Source: Spirochaetaceae bacterium (lineage in GTDB: Bacteria > Spirochaetota > Spirochaetia > DSM-2461). From it: a stretch of 10,479 nt of DNA. Made by a program: the position numbers and the translations under genes. Shown here in pieces: positions 5,632 to 10,479 of this stretch. Positions within the stretch are counted from its first letter, which is position 1; each line of letters opens with the position of its first letter. Under the pieces are notes generated by a model, which saw nothing but the letters and a program-made list of their open reading frames with translations, did no database searches and was not told the origin of the DNA. The stretch spans positions 1-10,479 of the forward strand of contig JAEINM010000109.1 in the NCBI GenBank assembly GCA_016342385.1, in the 5' to 3' direction.

Positions 5632-6594
5632 TTAATTCACTATAGTTTTGATTCTGCTTCTGATTGTCAAGTCTCTATCGAAAAATTTCACATGAATAAT
5701 TCTTCCTTTGGCAGATAAACGGAGAACCTCTCCTCTAATATGAAATCCGTCATCAGTGTCTGTATGGTAGAAAAGAGTCAGTCTCTCATTTTTTTTAAAA
5801 TTAAAATCGGGATTTTCAAGACTAGCCCCTCCCTCGCTTAAATCTGTTATATAAGAGTGCATGGGAATCTCTTCATAATCTGTATGTTTAATCACTACGG
5901 GAAGTTTTACATTTGATCTTTTAAAGGCTCTTCTTTTCTGTGATTTTAAAAGGCTGTGAGATATGGTCACCATATCCTCTCTGTGTTCCAGCACGTTTGT
6001 ATTGATAGTAAATATTTTCTGATTATCATGGAAATATACACTTAGCGTAGTTCCTTCCCTCAATGGGGGTATAATCCTGTTTAATTTAAGATTCAGAGAT
6101 GATTTGGAGTTATCCTTTATGGATGCGCTGATTTTTTTTGTATCATCGAGGATCAGCAGAGCTGGCATCCCCGCAGGGAGATCCTCACTTGAAAAATAAT
6201 TACCATTTACCTCTCTTGTGGAGAAATTCAGTTTTCTTTTGATTGTTTCCAGAAGGACTTTGTCAGGTTTATCTGTATTTTTTAATTGAGAAACACAGCT
6301 CAAGAATAAATGTTTGTTAGTAAGCATATGATAACAGAGTTCATCACTCTCTAGAAAAGTAGTTAATTTATGTATCAGGGAAAGCTCTTCATCGGAAAAA
6401 TCCAGTTTTAGCAGATAAGTTTCATATTTTCGTCGCATGAGTTTTGCATGTTCCAGTCTCTGTTTTTTCTTGTAGAAAAAATAACTGTAAACAATGACAG
6501 AGCTCATCAGTATAATGAGAAAAGTGACAAAGGCTATTTCACCGGCACTGGCGAACCAGGATCCGAACAGTGATAAAAGTATAATCGGTTTCAT
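5632..6594 (-). CDS. Membrane-anchored PilZ domain protein (cyclic di-GMP receptor)
   Basis: A 320-residue protein with a hydrophobic N-terminal helix (about 18-41) followed by KKKQR, giving a membrane anchor with a cytoplasmic body. Residues about 45-120 are helical and charged. Residues about 130-218 look like a YcgR/PilZN-type beta domain. The C-terminal PilZ domain starts with R222-xxx-R226 (RRAFKR) and has D251-x-S253-xx-G256 (DLSEGG), the two motifs that contact cyclic di-GMP. All key residues are present, so ligand binding is likely. In related bacteria such proteins tune motility or envelope functions; the output here is unknown. It follows the pgl-like gene by 13 bp and precedes the CDF gene by 1 bp. 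No clear Shine-Dalgarno is seen at ATG 6594. Confidence 0.92.
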   Translation of the reverse strand: MKPIILLSLFGSWFASAGEIAFVTFLIILMSSVIVYSYFFYKKKQRLEHAKLMRRKYETYLLKLDFSDEELSLIHKLTTFLESDELCYHMLTNKHLFLSCVSQLKNTDKPDKVLLETIKRKLNFSTREVNGNYFSSEDLPAGMPALLILDDTKKISASIKDNSKSSLNLKLNRIIPPLREGTTLSVYFHDNQKIFTINTNVLEHREDMVTISHSLLKSQKRRAFKRSNVKLPVVIKHTDYEEIPMHSYITDLSEGGASLENPDFNFKKNERLTLFYHTDTDDGFHIRGEVLRLSAKGRIIHVKFFDRDLTIRSRIKTIVN

Positions 6595-6607
6595 AGTTTA
6601 ATTATAA

Positions 6608-7318
6608 TCATGTTTTCAGAATAAACCAGATATACTCGTCTTCTGTAGCTATTATCTGCTCAGCCGGGTAGGAAAAGTTGTCCTCTTCCTTTCTAAGGAT
6701 TATCTCATTGAGTATGGTATCACAGTTTTGATCACTGAGAAAAAACATCACTTTTCTAGATTTATTCAGGGCGGGAAGGGTCATTGTAATTCTCTGAACT
6801 CTAGGATCGAGAATGGCTTTTTCTGTTAGAACAACAAGTTTCTTTTTTTCCATCAGGGCGGGAAATCCGGGGAAAAGGGATGCTACATGTCCATCGGGTC
6901 CCAGAGTCAACAGGAGGAGATCGAAGAGACTGTTATTTTTTGATAGAAAATGACGCAGAGTTTTTTCATATTCCAGAGCAGCTTTTTTTAAAGGTATTAT
7001 ATCCGTATTGATCCAGTGAATATTCTGGAGTGGAATATTCGTTTTTCTCAATAGTGTTTTAACCGCAATTTTAAAATTACTATCGATGTTATCCTGAGGC
7101 AGGCATAGCTCATCGGTAATAAAGAAATGTATTTTATTCCATGGGATGGTATCAATATAAAAGAGAGTTTTATAGAGAGACTGAAGAAGCATTCCACCGG
7201 AAAGAACAAGAGAGAAGATATTTCTCTCTTCTAGTACCTGTGTAATGTAGTATTCAATATACTGGGCGGCTTCGCTGCTCATCGTATATAAATCGCTATA
7301 ATTCCTCAATTCTCTCAT
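6608..7318 (-). CDS. pgl: Divergent 6-phosphogluconolactonase-like protein
   Basis: The 236-residue length and fold match the 6-phosphogluconolactonase (PGL)/DevB branch of the NagB superfamily, which hydrolyses 6-phosphogluconolactone in the oxidative pentose phosphate pathway. The catalytic block GPDGHVASLFPG (140-151) with His144 is intact, as are SN (80-81) and RITMTLPALN (176-185). Several usual active-site residues differ. The phosphate loop normally reading LSGGSTP is LSGGMLL (39-45). The DER motif is DEL (69-71). The Gly-x-x-Lys segment near the C terminus is DQNCD (196-200). It may be a low-activity or re-purposed PGL, so the symbol is by homology only. It is the first gene of a four-gene operon; ATG 7318 has no Shine-Dalgarno and lies 10 bp after a perfect TATAAT. 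Confidence 0.85.
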   Translation of the reverse strand: MRELRNYSDLYTMSSEAAQYIEYYITQVLEERNIFSLVLSGGMLLQSLYKTLFYIDTIPWNKIHFFITDELCLPQDNIDSNFKIAVKTLLRKTNIPLQNIHWINTDIIPLKKAALEYEKTLRHFLSKNNSLFDLLLLTLGPDGHVASLFPGFPALMEKKKLVVLTEKAILDPRVQRITMTLPALNKSRKVMFFLSDQNCDTILNEIILRKEEDNFSYPAEQIIATEDEYIWFILKT

Positions 7319-7328
7319 GACATCATTA

Positions 7329-7356
7329 ATTATAGTGAATAGAGGAATCTTTTGAA
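7329..7356 (-). promoter_or_regulatory. Promoter of the pgl-pilZ-CDF-GNAT operon
   Basis: On the minus strand a perfect TATAAT (7334-7329) is preceded at 16 bp by TTCAAA (7356-7351, 4 of 6). Transcription would start near 7322, leaving about 4 nt before the pgl ATG at 7318, so the operon mRNA is probably nearly leaderless. Confidence 0.6.
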
Positions 7357-7410
7357 CAAAAAAATGATTAACTATTTGTCCTGATCGACTCTCAGGTTGT
7401 GATCTGTGCT

Positions 7411-7890
7411 CTATTCAGGATAGCTTAGATTTTCCTCTTCTATATTCTCAAGAATTTCTTTCAGAAATTTTTCTGACTCGAGCTTTGCCATCGGAAGATC
7501 CATAGAAAGATAATTCCCGCAGTCTTTTGCTGAAGCCCCGGGAATCTCTCCTTCATAATCTGCAATGAAACGGAACATTTTTTTCATAATCTCAACGATA
7601 TCTTTCGATTCCAGCTTTCCTTTAAAAAGAACATAATTACCTGTTCGGCATCCCATGGGACCGAAATATATGGTTTTATCGGCCCACTGAGGATCATTTC
7701 TCAGAAATGTCACCGCCAGGTGTTCCATGGCATGGAGTGTCGGAACATCGAGAACAGGTTCTCTATTGGGTTCTTTCATTCTTATATCGAAGGTCGAAAC
7801 ATAATCATTACCTACTTCATCAATGCGGGAAAGGTAGACTCCCCGCAGCATTGTTAAATGATTAATTGTGAAACTTGCTATTTTTTCCAT
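7411..7890 (-). CDS. luxS: S-ribosylhomocysteine lyase LuxS
   Basis: Cleaves S-ribosylhomocysteine to homocysteine and DPD, which cyclises to autoinducer 2. The 159-residue protein shows the metal-binding H53-x-x-E56-H57 motif (HAMEH), catalytic Cys81 in GPMGCRTG and the third metal ligand Cys124 in DCGNYL, so the active site is complete. The ATG at 7890 has AGAGGT about 6 nt upstream. It follows the mtnN stop by 10 bp, so its substrate is produced by the enzyme encoded just upstream. No strong terminator is visible in the 92 bp after its stop codon. Confidence 0.98.
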   Translation of the reverse strand: MEKIASFTINHLTMLRGVYLSRIDEVGNDYVSTFDIRMKEPNREPVLDVPTLHAMEHLAVTFLRNDPQWADKTIYFGPMGCRTGNYVLFKGKLESKDIVEIMKKMFRFIADYEGEIPGASAKDCGNYLSMDLPMAKLESEKFLKEILENIEEENLSYPE

Positions 7891-7900
7891 GAATTACCTC

Positions 7901-8626
7901 TTATTCTTCAAAGTGACTTTTCTCATATTCACTGATTAATATAATTATTTCTAGCACCATTCTGGCTGAGTTTGCTGCGGCAACTTTTAGAAATTCATTA
8001 AAGTCTATCTGATTTTCCTCATCTCCGGCAATATCTGAAATAGATCTGATGATGACAAAGGGAAGACCAAAATTGTGACAGCACTGGGCGATAGCTGCAG
8101 CTTCCATTTCTGCGGCCATCATTGTGGGCAGTTTTTCCCGTATAGCACGAATGTGTTCATCTTTATGCATAAAAGAATCCCCCGTGGCTATTAATCCTTT
8201 GCTCGTACTGACATCGGTCAGTTTTTCGACTGCTTTCTCTGCCATACTTATAAGAATACTGTTAGCGATATAAGCTGCCGGCATCCGGGGAACCTGGCCA
8301 TATTCATAACCGAAAACTGTAGCATCTACATCGTGATGCCTCACCTCTGTTGAAATGACTATATCTCCAATGGATAGATCCTTAGAGAATCCTCCGGCGG
8401 AACCAGTATTTATAATACAGTCCGGCTGAAATCTTTCGATTAAAAGCGTTGTTCCCATTGCTGCATTCACTTTTCCGATACCGGATAAAAGCAGAATTAT
8501 CTCTTCGTTGTATATTTTCCCTATAAAGAAAGAGAATCCAGCTCTCTCTTCAGTTTTAAAATCACCTATGCGTGATTTCAGATCTTCTATCTCTTCGGTC
8601 ATAGCACCGATAATGCCTATTTTCAT
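7901..8626 (-). CDS. mtnN: 5'-methylthioadenosine/S-adenosylhomocysteine nucleosidase
   Basis: Removes adenine from SAH, methylthioadenosine and 5'-deoxyadenosine; from SAH it makes the LuxS substrate. From ATG 8626 it has 241 residues (E. coli MtnN has 232) and begins MKIGIIGAM, the canonical N terminus. The catalytic residues are all present: Glu12 in AMTEE, Glu173/Glu175 in AAEMEAAAI and Asp198 in RSISDIAG. The frame is open to an ATG at 8677, but the 17 extra residues do not fit the family and that start also lacks a Shine-Dalgarno, so 8626 is chosen. A weak promoter at 8633-8661 would start transcription exactly at this ATG. It forms an operon with luxS and is divergent from ahcY. Confidence 0.96.
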   Translation of the reverse strand: MKIGIIGAMTEEIEDLKSRIGDFKTEERAGFSFFIGKIYNEEIILLLSGIGKVNAAMGTTLLIERFQPDCIINTGSAGGFSKDLSIGDIVISTEVRHHDVDATVFGYEYGQVPRMPAAYIANSILISMAEKAVEKLTDVSTSKGLIATGDSFMHKDEHIRAIREKLPTMMAAEMEAAAIAQCCHNFGLPFVIIRSISDIAGDEENQIDFNEFLKVAAANSARMVLEIIILISEYEKSHFEE

Positions 8627-8632
8627 TGCATA

Positions 8633-8661
8633 AATGTACTCATAGAAAGATAAATATTCAA
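8633..8661 (-). promoter_or_regulatory. Weak promoter candidate for mtnN-luxS
   Basis: On the minus strand TTGAAT (8661-8656) and TACATT (8638-8633) each match 4 of 6 consensus bases with a 17-bp spacer. The predicted start at about 8626 coincides with the mtnN ATG, matching the leaderless layout seen at epmA and pgl. The matches alone are weak. Confidence 0.35.
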
Positions 8662-8713
8662 TAGTGAAGATTTCCATTGCTCATTTAGTCATTCAGGGCT
8701 GATAATATTGATC

Positions 8714-8720
8714 AGGAGGT
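8714..8720 (+). promoter_or_regulatory. Strong ribosome binding site of ahcY
   Basis: AGGAGGT lies 6 nt before the ATG at 8727, a near-perfect Shine-Dalgarno and the strongest in the window. It contrasts with the absence of one at the divergent mtnN. A GATAAT at 8701-8706 could be the -10 element, giving a leader of only about 14 nt; no good -35 is visible. That leaves no room for a SAH riboswitch. Confidence 0.85.
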
Positions 8721-8726
8721 AATCAT

Positions 8727-10142
8727 ATGAAACCTTTTGAGAACATACCTTTTATGGTCGCTAATCAGAAATTAGCACCCTGGGGCCGTAAAGAAATCGC
8801 CATTGCTGAAAAAGAGATGCCGGGACTCATGTCTCTCCGGAACCAATATGCAGAGTTAAAGCCGCTCAATGGAGCCCGGATTACCGGTTCGCTTCATATG
8901 ACAATACAGACAGCTGTGCTGATTGAAACACTGGTGGTACTAGGGGCAGAGGTTCGGTGGGCTTCCTGCAATATTTTTTCGACCCAGGATCATGGAGCGG
9001 CTGCAATTGCCGAGACGGGAGTACCTGTATTTGCCTGGAAAGGCGAAACTCTTGAAGAATACTGGGATTGTACGTTTCAGGCATTGAGACACGGCGACAG
9101 GGGACCTCATCTGATAGTCGATGACGGAGGAGATGCTTCCCTCTTAGTCCATAAGGGACTGGAGATGGAGAGGGGTAGTGACTGGGCGAACAGCCCTTCT
9201 GAAACAGAAGAGGAACAGGTTATAAAAAATCTTCTCAAAAAAGTGTATCGGGAAGATCCATTATTTTGGCAGAGAGTGGCAGAAGACCTTCAGGGAATCA
9301 GTGAGGAAACCACCACAGGTGTACATCGTTTATATAAGATGGAAGAAGAGGGGACGCTTCTCGTTCCGGCAATAAATGTCAATGATTCTGTTACGAAATC
9401 CAAATTTGATAACCGCTATGGCTGCCGGGAATCTCTTGCCGACGGAATCAAGAGAGCCACCGATGTGATGATAGCCGGTAAAACGGTGGTTATCTGCGGC
9501 TATGGAGATGTGGGTAAGGGATGTGCCGAATCCATGAAGGGTCTGGGAGCAAAAGTTCTTATTAATGAAATTGATCCCATTTGTGCTCTCCAGGCTGCTA
9601 TGGCGGGATTTATTGTCCAGCCTATTGAGGATTCCCTTCCTACCGGAGATATCTTTGTCACCACTACGGGGAATAGGGATATTATTTGTCTGGAGCATAT
9701 GCTTAAGATGAAAGATCATGCTATCTGCTGTAATATCGGGCATTTTGATAACGAGATACAAATCAGCCGTTTGAATGAACTTCCCGGAGTGATAAAAATG
9801 GAAGTGAAGCCCCAGGTCGATCTCTATACACTCCCCTCGGGGAAATCTCTTTTTATTTTAGCCGAGGGACGGCTGGTCAACCTCGGATGTGCTACAGGAC
9901 ATCCCTCATTTGTCATGTCATGCTCATTTACCAATCAGGTTCTGGCACAGATCGATTTGTGGGAAAAAGGAAAAACTCTCGCCAGAACAGTGTATACACT
10001 GCCTAAAAAACTAGATGAAGAGGTGGCAAGACTGCACCTGAAGCATCTGGGTGTGAAATTGTCAACATTGAGTGCCCAGCAGGCTGATTATATCGGTGTT
10101 GAGGTAGAAGGACCCTTTAAACCGGAGCATTACAGGTATTGA
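8727..10142 (+). CDS. ahcY: Adenosylhomocysteinase (SAH hydrolase)
   Basis: NAD-dependent cytoplasmic enzyme that reversibly splits SAH into adenosine and homocysteine, relieving methyltransferase inhibition. The 471-residue protein includes the insertion (about 145-190) found in bacterial and plant forms. Visible sites are SLHMT (His57), VDDGG (132-136, Asp133), EETTTG (193-198), TKSKFDN with Lys224, Asp228 and Asn229, the NAD-binding GYGDVGKG (258-265), GHPSFVM and the C-terminal Lys465/Tyr469 (KPEHYRY). Nothing essential is missing. ATG 8727 follows a strong Shine-Dalgarno sequence. It is divergent from mtnN-luxS, the alternative SAH pathway, and is the only plus-strand gene here. Its 3' end overlaps the convergent VanZ-like gene by 13 bp, with no terminator between. 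Confidence 0.98.
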   Translation: MKPFENIPFMVANQKLAPWGRKEIAIAEKEMPGLMSLRNQYAELKPLNGARITGSLHMTIQTAVLIETLVVLGAEVRWASCNIFSTQDHGAAAIAETGVPVFAWKGETLEEYWDCTFQALRHGDRGPHLIVDDGGDASLLVHKGLEMERGSDWANSPSETEEEQVIKNLLKKVYREDPLFWQRVAEDLQGISEETTTGVHRLYKMEEEGTLLVPAINVNDSVTKSKFDNRYGCRESLADGIKRATDVMIAGKTVVICGYGDVGKGCAESMKGLGAKVLINEIDPICALQAAMAGFIVQPIEDSLPTGDIFVTTTGNRDIICLEHMLKMKDHAICCNIGHFDNEIQISRLNELPGVIKMEVKPQVDLYTLPSGKSLFILAEGRLVNLGCATGHPSFVMSCSFTNQVLAQIDLWEKGKTLARTVYTLPKKLDEEVARLHLKHLGVKLSTLSAQQADYIGVEVEGPFKPEHYRY

Positions 10143-10479
10143 TCCCTTTTTCTCCACACTATGAGTCCACCGGACAATCCTCCCAGTGTATTCAGGATAA
10201 GATCAATCAGGGACGAATCTCTTGAGGCCATGGAAACCTGTGCTGTTTCTATAGAAATACTGAACAGGAATGATATCAGTACAGTTCCAATCAGAAGAGG
10301 GTTCCGTTTAAATTTACCTGTGGAAGCCATGGTCAAAGAGAGAAAAACTCCCAGGGGGATAAATCCGAAATAGTTCAGTAGGAGATCGATGATCATATAT
10401 GGTGCATCTAAAGATTTCAAATCGGGAATTCTGAAGAATTCCCTCTTAAGAACTGTCATTTTTGGGGGTAATATCAGAT
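10130..10479 (-). CDS. VanZ-like membrane protein, probably 5'-truncated by the window edge
   Basis: The frame ends with TAA at 10132-10130 and stays open to the right edge. An in-frame ATG at 10459 would give 109 residues but is preceded by CCCCC rather than a Shine-Dalgarno. VanZ-family proteins normally have an extra N-terminal helix, so the true start is probably outside the window. From ATG 10459, membrane segments are visible at about 22-46 (NYFGFIPLG) and 55-71 (ending SIETAQ). A VanZ signature, R-x2-S-x2-D-x2-LNTLGG, spans 80-94 and continues into a glycine-rich helix. VanZ was named from a teicoplanin-resistance accessory gene, but most homologues have no established function. Its end overlaps the convergent ahcY stop by 13 bp. 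Confidence 0.75.
   Translation of the reverse strand, partial: LILPPKMTVLKREFFRIPDLKSLDAPYMIIDLLLNYFGFIPLGVFLSLTMASTGKFKRNPLLIGTVLISFLFSISIETAQVSMASRDSSLIDLILNTLGGLSGGLIVWRKRDQYL

Noticed and set aside
7380..7396. CCTGA...TCAGG hairpin after luxS as a terminator
   Set aside because: The stem is only 5 bp and the T run lies about 17 nt further downstream, so it is not a convincing intrinsic terminator.
8677..8726. Possible SAH riboswitch upstream of ahcY
   Set aside because: The region between the divergent starts is too short, and no suitable paired structure is visible before the Shine-Dalgarno.
9330..9761. A 143-codon minus-strand frame inside ahcY
   Set aside because: It lies wholly within a highly conserved enzyme gene on the other strand and has no independent support.

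Overview
The window is a dense, AT-leaning stretch of bacterial chromosome with short intergenic gaps. No rRNA, tRNA, insertion sequence, phage gene or CRISPR array is visible. Gene content suggests a spirochaete, probably a free-living Spirochaeta-like lineage: a membrane-anchored PilZ protein, a permissive lipobox, an mtnN-luxS pair and EpmA-type EF-P modification. This placement is an inference from gene content, not proof.

From the left, all on the minus strand: a lipoprotein cut by the window edge (1-596), preceded by a perfect 12-bp inverted repeat (683-717). Then comes a translation-related group, read right to left: epmA (3904-2948), an unannotated 48-residue coiled-coil protein (2814-2668), efp (2537-1968) and a two-domain methyltransferase whose TTG start overlaps the efp stop (1971-778). 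EpmA attaches beta-lysine to Lys34 of EF-P, so enzyme and substrate are neighbours. A small 2[4Fe-4S] ferredoxin (4177-4007) has its own promoter and a textbook rho-independent terminator.

Next is a tight four-gene minus-strand operon: a divergent 6-phosphogluconolactonase-like protein (7318-6608), a membrane PilZ protein (6594-5632), a cation diffusion facilitator (5630-4701) and a GNAT acetyltransferase (4710-4270). A perfect TATAAT lies just upstream of its first gene.

The right part concerns S-adenosylhomocysteine (SAH) recycling. mtnN and luxS (8626-7411, minus) make up the two-step route that also yields the AI-2 precursor. ahcY (8727-10142, plus) encodes the one-step SAH hydrolase and is divergent from them across about 100 bp. 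These routes are usually alternatives, so having both at one locus is the most interesting metabolic feature. A VanZ-like membrane protein (minus) overlaps the ahcY 3' end by 13 bp and runs off the right edge.

A recurring feature is that epmA, pgl and mtnN lack a Shine-Dalgarno sequence and have promoter-like elements that would start transcription at or within a few bases of the ATG, suggesting leaderless mRNAs.
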